A stretch of 13,669 nucleotides of DNA. Origin: JBBQBM01 sp038317375. Its GTDB lineage: Bacteria; Patescibacteriota; Saccharimonadia; Saccharimonadales; JAGQMS01. Positions 1-6,452 of this stretch are shown piece by piece; position 1 is the stretch's first letter; each line of letters begins with the position of its first letter. The stretch spans positions 1 through 13,669 of the forward strand of contig JBBQBM010000014.1 in assembly GCA_038317375.1 (NCBI GenBank), written 5' to 3'. Below the pieces are notes generated by a model. The model searched no databases, was not told where the DNA came from, and worked only from the letters and a program-made list of their open reading frames with translations. The position numbers and the translations under genes are program-made.

Positions 1-584
1 GAATCCAAGATTGCTTTATCTGGGTAGCCGACTAATATGCCGAATGCAATGTGGTTCAAGTTTTCTTTATTGAAATCTTTAAATTGTTCATCTTGTTTTA
101 TCAGCGAACACATCGCTTCGATGAGTTGTTCACCCGTAAATTTTTGTTGAATTAATTCGGAGCTCGCACTACCTAAAAGCTTCGTATTCTCAAACACTAG
201 CTTTAGCCCTTGCGTAAATATCATATCGTAGCCGGCGTAACTTTCCTCTGAGGTGGATTTATCAATTTTAGCTTCGGCAAAATACACATCTGTGATTGAA
301 TCAAGAGTTTTTATGGAATCTTTCATCTCTGTTGTCCACTCTTTCAGTTGCTTATGATCATCGTGGTAGAAAACCCCATCACAGTAAGCTCGTGCTCCAC
401 TTATAGTTAGGATCGTATTAGGCGTAACCCAATAAACCAGAGTAGATGAATTAGTCTGGTTTTTTAATGCTGAAAGTATTTTTATAGCAGTTTGTGCACC
501 GGGTTGATCCATGCCATAAGTATATCTTTTTACTCCTAGACTTCCTACCCCGTAGCGGTACCTTGTCCTTGATGAATCAACCAT
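1..584 (-). CDS. Unrecognised protein, 5' part (C-terminal end off the left edge)
   Basis: An uninterrupted minus-strand reading frame of about 195 codons enters from the left edge, so only the N-terminal part is visible. Two ATG starts are possible. The one at 584-582 has a modest Shine-Dalgarno (GGTGAG, 8 nt upstream) and gives MVDSSRTRYRYG...; the one at 512-510 gives MDQPGAQTAIKIL... but its nearest AGGAG lies about 20 nt away. I chose the first. The protein is soluble-looking, with mixed charge (for example YWVTPNTILTISG, FGILVGYPDKAI) and no signal peptide, membrane segment or motif I can name. Codon use is AT-rich like the neighbouring recombinase. It is head-to-head with the recombinase gene, so it is probably cargo of the same mobile element; that is inference. 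Confidence 0.72.
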   Translation of the reverse strand, partial: MVDSSRTRYRYGVGSLGVKRYTYGMDQPGAQTAIKILSALKNQTNSSTLVYWVTPNTILTISGARAYCDGVFYHDDHKQLKEWTTEMKDSIKTLDSITDVYFAEAKIDKSTSEESYAGYDMIFTQGLKLVFENTKLLGSASSELIQQKFTGEQLIEAMCSLIKQDEQFKDFNKENLNHIAFGILVGYPDKAILD

Positions 585-637
585 CGATACAACTCACCAA
601 TACCGCACCTTATGTGCTGCCTGACGAGAAAGATGGC

Positions 638-1930
638 ATGCCAGTTCAACCGATTGTCGCTAAGGCAGCGGCAGTCGAGTACTGTCTATATGCTCGTAAA
701 TCCAGCGAAGATGACGAGCGTCAGGCTCTATCTATTGACTCGCAAATCAAAGAAATGGCCATTCAAGCGGAGGCTCAGGGTTTGCGGGTTACAGAAATAC
801 GAAAAGAAAGCCATTCAGCCAAATATTCTGGTAAAAGACCTGTGTTTGAGCAGTTAATTGACGATGTCCGAAGCGGCTTGTTTACAGGAATCTTAAGCTG
901 GGCACCGGATCGCTTAAGCAGAAACGCTGGCGACCTAGGCTCAGTCGTAGACCTTATGGATCAAGGCAAGCTAGTTGAAATTAGAACCCACGGCCAAATA
1001 TTCACCAACTCTCCCAATGACAAGTTCCTGCTGATGATCCTATGCTCCCAAGCCAAACTAGAAAACGATAACCGTGGTATTAACGTCAAGCGCGGCATGA
1101 AAACTAAGTGTGAACTAGGCTTCAGACCCAATATGACTCCACTCGGCTACAAAAACGACTATCGCTCAGGTAAAGGCCAAAAGAAAGTATTCACAGACAA
1201 AAAGCGAGCACCAATCATCAAGGAGGCATTTGAAAAAGTAGGCGGTGGAGCCTCGGGCAGAGATATCTACGAATGGTTTAAAGAAGTTGGATATAGAACC
1301 AGGAAAAATAAAACCGTCACACTCAGTATGGTTTACCGTATGCTCAATAATCCATATTACTGTGGGATCTTTGAATTCCCAGTCGGCAGTGGGAATTGGT
1401 ATAAAGGCTCGTATACACCAATAATCTCCAGAGAATTGTTCGATGCAGTGCAGCAAAAGATGGAAGTCGCGCCAAAGAGCAAACCAGGCACCAAGCGGTT
1501 TGACTATACCAAGCTATTAAAGTGTGGTGGTTGTGGATCGGGTATTACAGCACAAGAAAAGTTCAAGCAAACAAAAAAGCATGGCAAGAGACGCTATATC
1601 TACTACCACTGTACTCAATCAAGAAACTTTGACTGCTCAGAGCCATACTTACGAGAAGAAAAGCTTACAGAGGCTTTTATACGACTAATGGAAAGCGTAG
1701 GGATAGAAGAGATTGAGAGCAAAGAGGCTTTGCAAGCTGAGCTAGATAGGTTCAGACGCCTGTCGGCTGCTGTTATGGGAAATACTGAGAGCGATGAACA
1801 AGGTGTAAATCTACATAATTTTGCCAAATATATACTTACCCAGGGAACAAGAACCGAGAAACGAGCATTGATAGCCTGCCTCGAACAAACAATTTATCTC
1901 AAAGACAAAGAAGTAACTATCAAAGCTTAA
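638..1930 (+). CDS. Large serine recombinase (site-specific integrase)
   Basis: Catalyses strand exchange between attachment sites via a phosphoserine-DNA intermediate. The N-terminal resolvase domain carries YARKSSEDDERQ (nucleophilic Ser) and, further on, the DRLSRN motif typical of the family. A central recombinase domain follows (PLGYKN... to about MVYRMLNNPYYCG). The C-terminal zinc ribbon has CGGC and a later CTQSRNFDC cysteine pair, then a short helical tail. This order and the length of roughly 430-450 residues fit a compact large serine recombinase. The start is uncertain: ATG 638 has GAGAAAG a few bases upstream and leaves 17 residues before the catalytic fold; ATG 572 is in frame but has no ribosome site and would overlap the opposite gene's 5' end. 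It lies beside tRNA-Ser and a tRNA-end-like repeat, the normal setting of an integrated element. Confidence 0.93.
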   Translation: MPVQPIVAKAAAVEYCLYARKSSEDDERQALSIDSQIKEMAIQAEAQGLRVTEIRKESHSAKYSGKRPVFEQLIDDVRSGLFTGILSWAPDRLSRNAGDLGSVVDLMDQGKLVEIRTHGQIFTNSPNDKFLLMILCSQAKLENDNRGINVKRGMKTKCELGFRPNMTPLGYKNDYRSGKGQKKVFTDKKRAPIIKEAFEKVGGGASGRDIYEWFKEVGYRTRKNKTVTLSMVYRMLNNPYYCGIFEFPVGSGNWYKGSYTPIISRELFDAVQQKMEVAPKSKPGTKRFDYTKLLKCGGCGSGITAQEKFKQTKKHGKRRYIYYHCTQSRNFDCSEPYLREEKLTEAFIRLMESVGIEEIESKEALQAELDRFRRLSAAVMGNTESDEQGVNLHNFAKYILTQGTRTEKRALIACLEQTIYLKDKEVTIKA

Positions 1931-2014
1931 AGTAATACAGCCGTAACGGACTGATTATTTTTGGGCAATATTGCAAGTAGTTCCATAAATTCAGAAACTT
2001 AAGGAGTTAATGGT

Positions 2015-2045
2015 AAGTTCCAGTCCCTGGTGGGGTCGAGCATAA
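2015..2045 (-). other. tRNA 3'-end-like relic, candidate attachment-site remnant
   Basis: Read on the minus strand this contains CGACCCCACCAG followed by CTGGAACTT. That looks like a tRNA acceptor 3' strand, discriminator A and CCA, with the same downstream CTGGAACTT that follows the CCA of the intact tRNA-Ser (2121-2140). The 10-mer AAGTTCCAGT is identical at 2015-2024 and 2121-2130. No tRNA body is attached. A half-site left by integration into a tRNA gene, or a decayed tRNA copy, are both possible; the assignment is inference. Confidence 0.4.
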
Positions 2046-2066
2046 ATCAGCAACTTGAGACAACCC

Positions 2067-2088
2067 AAAAGCCCCTAACGGGGCTTTT
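2067..2088. terminator. Bidirectional intrinsic terminator
   Basis: AAAA-GCCCC-TAAC-GGGGC-TTTT: a perfect 5-bp GC stem with a 4-nt loop, flanked by A4 and T4, so it can work on either strand. It would stop recombinase transcripts (+) and any read-through from tRNA-Ser (-). Confidence 0.85.
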
Positions 2089-2137
2089 CTAACTCTTTCA
2101 TTGTCTTTGACCTCTGAAAAAAGTTCCAGTTTCTATC

Positions 2138-2228
2138 TGGCGGAAGGAGCGGGATTCGAACCCGCGATGGAGTCACCCCCAAACTGCCTTTCCAAGACAG
2201 CGCCATAGACCAACTAGGCGACCCTTCC
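2138..2228 (-). tRNA. tRNA-Ser (anticodon GGA), CCA encoded
   Basis: The minus strand folds as a class II tRNA. Acceptor GGAAGGG pairs with TCCTTCC (one G-T pair); the discriminator is G, as usual for serine tRNAs, and CCA is encoded. The T arm is GCGGG-TTCGAAT-CCCGC. The anticodon stem/loop has a TTGGAAA loop with anticodon GGA at 2193-2191, reading UCC/UCU. There is a long variable arm between the anticodon stem and T arm. Length is 91 nt with CCA. Downstream, CCAG-N7-CTGG followed by AAC and T6 may act as a weak terminator. Confidence 0.95.
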
Positions 2229-2242
2229 ACGTACAAAAGTTA

Positions 2243-2251
2243 ATTATACCA
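2243..2251 (-). promoter_or_regulatory. Extended -10 promoter of tRNA-Ser
   Basis: On the minus strand TGGTATAAT is a perfect -10 with a TGn extension. It ends 14 nt before the tRNA 5' end. No good -35 is visible, as expected for extended -10 promoters. Confidence 0.7.
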
Positions 2252-2269
2252 GTGTGTTCGACTTGTTGA

Positions 2270-2291
2270 TTACTAAATAACAGATTAGAAT
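2270..2291 (+). promoter_or_regulatory. Candidate promoter of the ABC exporter operon
   Basis: The -10 box TAGAAT (2286-2291) matches 5 of 6 consensus positions. A weak TTGTTG sits 17 nt upstream, starting just left of the given span (about 2263-2268). The -10 ends only 7 nt before the ATG at 2299, and no Shine-Dalgarno is present, so the mRNA would be leaderless or nearly so. Confidence 0.5.
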
Positions 2292-2298
2292 TGTAGGC

Positions 2299-3108
2299 AT
2301 GTCGGTCATTAGTCTTCAAAATGTCTCTAAAATTTTTGGTTTCGGCGACGCTACCACGGTAGCGCTTGATGATATCAACCTCAAAGTTGATAAGGGCGAA
2401 TTCTTAGCGGTCATGGGGCCGAGTGGTTCCGGAAAAAGCACATTACTCAACATTATTGGTATGCTTGACCGACCAACTCAAGGCTTATATACACTCGACA
2501 CTCGTAATGTATCTAAGCTGCGTAGCAATCAGCGAGCCAAAGCCCGGCGTGATCACGTTGGTTTTATATTCCAGTCGTTCAACCTATTACCGCGAATGAC
2601 TGTACTTGATAACGTCGCCCTTCCCCTCGTATACAGAGGAAGCGGTACGATAAGGGGGCTTAAAAAGGCCAGCCTCATGCTTGCTAAAGTTGGTCTCAAA
2701 AAACGAGAATATTACTTTCCACGACAACTTAGCGGCGGCCAAGCCCAACGAGTAGCTATTGCTCGGGCGCTTGTAAATAAGCCTAGTATCGTCATCGCCG
2801 ACGAACCTACCGGTAACCTCGACACCGCATCGAGCCGGCAAATCATGGAACTATTGCGCGACATTAACCGTGGCGGAAACACAATTATTATGGTGACTCA
2901 CAATACAAATTTAACAGAGTACGCAAGCCGAGTTATTTACTTGCGTGATGGCCAGATCGAACACGATCAACAGCTAAAACAAGGCGAGAAGGTCGACCTT
3001 AAAAAGATCAAAGCCGCTGAAGAATATAGCGCTGAGGTTGAACAAGAGATTAAGAAAACTCGTGCCGAAACAAAAGTTGAAAACAAAAAAACTGGAGCTA
3101 AGAAATGA
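2299..3108 (+). CDS. ABC transporter ATPase, MacB/LolD family
   Basis: Energises the permease encoded directly downstream. The nucleotide-binding domain is complete: Walker A GPSGSGKST (residues 40-48), a Q-loop region (FIFQSFNLLPRMTVLDNV), ABC signature LSGGQAQRVAIARAL (from residue 144), Walker B IVIADEPTGNLD with D168 and E169, and the H-loop MVTHN. This motif wording is characteristic of the MacB/LolD/FtsE group. After the core (about residue 225) there is a highly charged, Lys/Glu-rich C-terminal tail of some 40 residues, probably coiled and cytoplasmic, absent from short LolD proteins. The stop overlaps the next start (ATGA), so translation is coupled. No ribosome site precedes the ATG. 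In a monoderm the pair more likely exports peptides or acts on the cell envelope than moves lipoproteins; the substrate is unknown. Confidence 0.95.
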   Translation: MSVISLQNVSKIFGFGDATTVALDDINLKVDKGEFLAVMGPSGSGKSTLLNIIGMLDRPTQGLYTLDTRNVSKLRSNQRAKARRDHVGFIFQSFNLLPRMTVLDNVALPLVYRGSGTIRGLKKASLMLAKVGLKKREYYFPRQLSGGQAQRVAIARALVNKPSIVIADEPTGNLDTASSRQIMELLRDINRGGNTIIMVTHNTNLTEYASRVIYLRDGQIEHDQQLKQGEKVDLKKIKAAEEYSAEVEQEIKKTRAETKVENKKTGAKK

Positions 3109-4334
3109 TTAAAGCCCACGCCAAGATGGCGGCAACCAGTATAAAAGGCGCTCGTCTGCGTTCATTCTTGACGATCATTGGTATTGTTATCGGTGTTGCT
3201 AGCGTAGTAACAATCGTCTCACTTGGCGAGGGGGTCAAGAAGGATGTGATAGGCGAAATTAGTACTCTTGGCGGCAATCTGCTGACTGTCCGCTCCGGGC
3301 AAGCTATCGAGCGCGACAATAAGGGTAACGTTACGGGCATAAATATCGCAGCAGCTCTCGGCGCCAGCACTCTAACCGAAAAAGATGTAACAGATCTTGG
3401 CACAGTTGCTAATGTCGAATCCGTTACCCCCATCGCCCTACTCTCTGGCACGCCGACAACTCTAAGTGACGACACTTACTTGCGGGCCTACATTGTCGGA
3501 ACAACTTTTGAGCTACCTAATATTTTGGGCAAAAAAGTCATGCATGGAAGTTTCTTTAACGAGGGCGAGATGAGCCGTCAGGTAGCGGTCATCGGCGCAG
3601 ACGTTGCCAAGAATCTGTTCCACGAAGATTCGCCAATTGGACAAACCGTCAGATTTAGAGGCTCCAACTTTATAATCCGCGGGGTTATGGACAAGTTCAA
3701 AGCCTCTAGCCTAGAACTAACACCGAGTTTGAATGATGCTGTATTCATTCCAATCGACGTTGCTAAACAAATCGGGGGTGGGATCTTAGAAATCCGTGAT
3801 ATCCAGGTCAAGATCAGTAACGAAAACCTACTCGACCAAACCAACAATCAAGTGAAGGCCGTTTTACTTAAGAACCACTCCGAACAAGAGGATTTTACGA
3901 TCTTCAAACAAGAAGAGTTCTTGTCGATCGCGACCCAAGTTTTTGGTAAATTGACAACCTTGGTCGCCGCCATCGCCGGTATATCGCTCTTTGTTGGAGG
4001 TATCGGCATTATGAACATTATGCTAGTCAGCGTCACCGAACGAACCAGAGAGATTGGCATCAGAAAAGCCCTGGGTGCAACCAACCGCCAAATTTTGGGT
4101 CAGTTTTTAATTGAAGCGATCGTACTTAGTATTTTGGGTGGTCTGATTGGTATCGCCTTAGCGATCATAATCGGAATAGCAATCGCCGCCTGGACGAGCT
4201 TGACTCCGGCTTTTACTATACAAATAATACTAATGTCTCTCGGTGTATCGACAGCCGTAGGTGTAATCTTTGGGATTACGCCAGCGATGAAGGCGGCACG
4301 GAAGGATCCTATCGAAGCGCTGAGGCATGATTAG
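3105..4334 (+). CDS. ABC transporter permease, MacB/FtsX type
   Basis: Membrane subunit of the exporter. The topology is that of MacB-type permeases: one N-terminal membrane helix (about residues 16-40, FLTIIGIVIGVASVVTIVSL), a large extracytoplasmic periplasmic-core-like domain to about residue 270, then three C-terminal helices (about 282-308, 330-358 and 370-392) forming the FtsX domain. The motif TREIGIRKALGAT between helices 2 and 3, and the end DPIEALRHD, are hallmarks of the family. Length of 409 residues is normal for Gram-positive members, which lack the fused ATPase of proteobacterial MacB. It starts inside the ATPase stop codon (ATGA overlap, 4 nt), so the two are made in fixed ratio. 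No MacA-like adaptor gene is in the window. Confidence 0.94.
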   Translation: MIKAHAKMAATSIKGARLRSFLTIIGIVIGVASVVTIVSLGEGVKKDVIGEISTLGGNLLTVRSGQAIERDNKGNVTGINIAAALGASTLTEKDVTDLGTVANVESVTPIALLSGTPTTLSDDTYLRAYIVGTTFELPNILGKKVMHGSFFNEGEMSRQVAVIGADVAKNLFHEDSPIGQTVRFRGSNFIIRGVMDKFKASSLELTPSLNDAVFIPIDVAKQIGGGILEIRDIQVKISNENLLDQTNNQVKAVLLKNHSEQEDFTIFKQEEFLSIATQVFGKLTTLVAAIAGISLFVGGIGIMNIMLVSVTERTREIGIRKALGATNRQILGQFLIEAIVLSILGGLIGIALAIIIGIAIAAWTSLTPAFTIQIILMSLGVSTAVGVIFGITPAMKAARKDPIEALRHD

Positions 4335-4357
4335 CCTTGATGCCTCTAAAAGTTAAA

Positions 4358-4418
4358 AGATAATATATAAAAGATAGGGGTCGGGTTAATACACCCCGTA
4401 TCTCCTTATATTTTATCT
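4358..4418. terminator. Long hairpin terminator between convergent genes
   Basis: An outer 13-bp A/T stem with one mismatch (4358-4370 with 4406-4418) is topped by GATA-GGGGT pairing with ACCCC-TATC (one bulged G at 4398). It fills the gap between the exporter stop and the isomerase stop and can serve both strands. Confidence 0.75.
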
Positions 4419-4419
4419 A

Positions 4420-5463
4420 CTAGCTTTTAATTGAGATTTCGGCTTTGAACTTTTCGATAAGGTCGACGTTTGTCGGATCGATGTTATTAATTAGCGCTAG
4501 ATAGATCGAAACAAAATCACCAAATACAACAGTCCAAAGCAATTGTTCTAGCAATGTTTCGCCCTGGGCGTTTACTACATGAGGTACCGGGCGACGGCCA
4601 GAAAGTAGCTTTGCCGATACCTCAAAACGCTTCAAAATTTGGGGATGTTCAAAGCTACTGCGTAGGTCAATCACCGCATACGGCTTGTCGTGCGGTTGCC
4701 CACTCCAACCTATAAATTCGTTATGATTAAACTCTGGGAGCCTCCCCAGCCACGCCAAATTTTTGGCGTTTTCGTTGAAACTAATCTTCCATTTATAAGC
4801 CGCTGGCGACATCAACGGGCCGCCATAAACGACAATGCTCTTCCCGGCCAGTTCTTTGGCGAGCAATTTTGCCGGATTGTCTTTACTCGGCACCTCAGGC
4901 GCCCAAGTCTTAATCGATTCTTCCAAGAACTTAGAGGTTTGTGCGAGCTCTTTATCTGCAGTACCCTCGTTAACCAATCCGCAAGCTTCTAAGATTCTAA
5001 TCAACGCAGAAAAAGAATAGAGCGTAGCATAGCGTGGTTGCATGTGCGACGGAATCAACACCAATGGGTGCCCTTTTGCCTTAGCCATATCGACTAACTG
5101 GCCCCCAGAACTCATTACTACAATCTGTGCTCCGGCGCTTTCAGCCTGTTTTAAGCACTCGACTTCTTCTTCTGTATTACCAGAGTAACTCGATGCGATA
5201 AAAAGTGTGTCGCTATCAACGTAAGTTGGTAAGCTATAGCCTTGTGCTACTTCAAATGGCTCTTTAACGGTCGGCCAAGTTCGCATAAGTAACGCCGCAA
5301 GAGCCGACCCGCCCATTCCTGCAAATACTATGTTATTAACATGGTCGGATTTTATCTCAGGCTCTATTTTGTATTCAGCTAGGAGTTGCTGGCACTCCTT
5401 AGCCGCTAGCCCTAGTGCATCGGTTTTATCTTTTTCGTGAATATAGCGCAAATCGTCAATCAT
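4420..5463 (-). CDS. Bifunctional phosphoglucose/phosphomannose isomerase
   Basis: Interconverts fructose-6-phosphate with glucose-6-phosphate and mannose-6-phosphate in the cytoplasm, linking glycolysis to nucleotide-sugar and cell-wall precursors. It carries two SIS domains: GMGGSA (residues 49-54) and SYSGNTEEE in the first, and in the second the segment with ENAKNLAWLGRLPEFNHNEFIGW, which holds the family's catalytic Glu/His region. MQPRYA near the middle is also characteristic. At 347 residues it matches the archaeal/CPR PGI/PMI family and is much shorter than classical Pgi (about 450-550). AAGGGGT lies just before the ATG. It is divergent from the 5521 gene, sharing a 57-bp promoter region with a palindrome. 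Confidence 0.92.
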   Translation of the reverse strand: MIDDLRYIHEKDKTDALGLAAKECQQLLAEYKIEPEIKSDHVNNIVFAGMGGSALAALLMRTWPTVKEPFEVAQGYSLPTYVDSDTLFIASSYSGNTEEEVECLKQAESAGAQIVVMSSGGQLVDMAKAKGHPLVLIPSHMQPRYATLYSFSALIRILEACGLVNEGTADKELAQTSKFLEESIKTWAPEVPSKDNPAKLLAKELAGKSIVVYGGPLMSPAAYKWKISFNENAKNLAWLGRLPEFNHNEFIGWSGQPHDKPYAVIDLRSSFEHPQILKRFEVSAKLLSGRRPVPHVVNAQGETLLEQLLWTVVFGDFVSIYLALINNIDPTNVDLIEKFKAEISIKS

Positions 5464-5471
5464 ATACCCCT

Positions 5472-5491
5472 TATGTTACAATCATTGTAAC
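5472..5491. promoter_or_regulatory. Palindromic operator over divergent promoters
   Basis: GTTACAAT-C-ATTGTAAC (5475-5491) is a perfect 8+1+8 inverted repeat. On the plus strand it holds an extended -10 (TGTTACAAT, 5474-5482) suited to the 5521 gene. A dimeric regulator bound here would block that promoter and could also control the isomerase. The regulator is not identifiable. Confidence 0.6.
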
Positions 5492-5520
5492 TTATATAGA
5501 AATCCAAAGGGGGTGGCAAA

Positions 5521-5934
5521 ATGTTTAGTTTAGACGAAAATCAAAAACCGATTGACGATGGTACGGTTGTTCCCGAACCAGTTGTAATGCCAAGTAACGA
5601 TAGTCCGACATCTGTACCTTCACCAATGCCACCTACTGCTCCGGCAACTCCGCCTCTAACCGTAGCTGAAACAGCTAATCATGAATCAACCGACAGCCTC
5701 GAAGATATCCGAAAAGAGGCCCTTGGCGAGCTCGCTCCCCTAGTCGGAAAGCTAGACTTAAATCCTGAAGACAAATTTAGAACAACGATGATGATGATTC
5801 AGGCAACGGATAATAAAGATTTGATAAAAGACGCCCATGAAGCCGCCAAAACAATTGAAGACGAAAAAGTTCGTGCCCAGGCTCTACTCGACATAGTCAA
5901 CGAAATCAACTACTTCACACAAGAGAAACAGTAA
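5521..5934 (+). CDS. Small acidic protein with Pro-rich N-terminus, unrecognised
   Basis: A 137-residue soluble protein with two parts. Residues 1-55 are low complexity, rich in Pro, Thr and Ser (VPSPMPPTAPATPP), and likely disordered. Residues 58-137 are acidic and predicted helical (DSLEDIRKEALGELAPLV..., DLIKDAHEAAKTIEDEKVRAQALLDIV). It has no signal peptide, membrane segment or catalytic motif. A strong ribosome site, AAAGGGGG, precedes the ATG by 7 nt, and the gene has its own promoter/operator and terminator, so it is monocistronic and probably well expressed. I do not recognise a family; a helical adaptor or regulator is only a guess. Confidence 0.8.
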   Translation: MFSLDENQKPIDDGTVVPEPVVMPSNDSPTSVPSPMPPTAPATPPLTVAETANHESTDSLEDIRKEALGELAPLVGKLDLNPEDKFRTTMMMIQATDNKDLIKDAHEAAKTIEDEKVRAQALLDIVNEINYFTQEKQ

Positions 5935-5950
5935 ATTTACCGATAAAGTA

Positions 5951-6000
5951 AAAGCGAGCTCGGGATAGGCGAGCTCGCGGTTTTCGCGCCCCAAGGGGGC
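5951..6000. terminator. Tandem hairpin terminators between convergent genes
   Basis: GCGAGCTCG-GGATAGG-CGAGCTCGC (5954-5978) is a perfect 9-bp stem, preceded by A4 and followed by GGTTTT. A second hairpin, GCCCC-AAG-GGGGC, occupies 5988-6000. The first is flanked by T runs on both strands, so it can end the 5521 gene and the convergent 6034 gene. Confidence 0.85.
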
Positions 6001-6009
6001 ACTGATTTT

Positions 6010-6025
6010 ACGTCCCATCCGACGT
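6010..6025. repeat. Short inverted repeat in the 3' UTR of the 6034 gene
   Basis: ACGTC-CCATCC-GACGT forms a 5-bp stem with a 6-nt loop just after the stop of the minus-strand gene, upstream of the main terminator. Confidence 0.45.
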
Positions 6026-6033
6026 TTCTTGTT

Positions 6034-6360
6034 TTAACCCTTTTGGAGCGCCTTAAGCATTGATGCTTCATTTGCCCGCAAGCGTCGTCCGAAAGCGTTA
6101 ACCGCTACGGTCGACAAGTCATCAGGATCTGCTGGCACAACATCAAATCGGTGACCGTTCACCGCAGTCAGTTGCACCCCTGTGTCTGTCGCAATCTTCT
6201 TGATGACAGTCATGAGATTTGAACCCTGAGGGTCCCGCTTGCCCAGCAAGTCGATGTCTCCATCAATATGGAATCGCCGTAATGGACCGACAAAGAGCGG
6301 ATACTCAATTACTAGGGGGCCGTAGATGTGATCCCCTATTAACACTTTTTTCTTCGCCAC
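6034..6360 (-). CDS. Small unrecognised protein, GTG start
   Basis: A 108-residue, weakly basic protein (KKKVLIGDHIYGPLVIEYPLF at the N-terminus; RRLRANEASMLKALQKG at the C-terminus). The start is GTG at 6360-6358: AAGGGAG lies 5 nt before it, while the nearby ATGs are in another frame. No signal peptide, membrane helix or named motif is seen; alternating hydrophobic residues suggest a small alpha/beta fold. GC content is somewhat higher than in the isomerase or exporter genes. It is monocistronic, with a near-consensus promoter upstream and hairpins downstream. Function unknown. Confidence 0.78.
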   Translation of the reverse strand: MAKKKVLIGDHIYGPLVIEYPLFVGPLRRFHIDGDIDLLGKRDPQGSNLMTVIKKIATDTGVQLTAVNGHRFDVVPADPDDLSTVAVNAFGRRLRANEASMLKALQKG

Positions 6361-6397
6361 ATCATCTCCCTTCTCTAGTAGAGTATGTGACTAGATA

Positions 6398-6426
6398 ATA
6401 ATACCACAATAGATACGCACAGTCAA
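6398..6426 (-). promoter_or_regulatory. Sigma70-type promoter of the 6034 gene
   Basis: On the minus strand, -35 TTGACT (6426-6421), a 17-nt spacer and -10 TATTAT (6403-6398). The expected start is near 6391, giving a 30-nt leader with a good ribosome site. Confidence 0.8.
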
Positions 6427-6452
6427 AACTATAGGTCAATATGTTTTAGAAT

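Noticed and set aside
2010..2045. Twelve-codon frame (MVSSSPWWGRA) with AAGGAG upstream
   Set aside because: It translates across a tRNA-end-like sequence; peptides of this kind are a common artefact of reading tRNA 3' ends, and the frame is too short to support.
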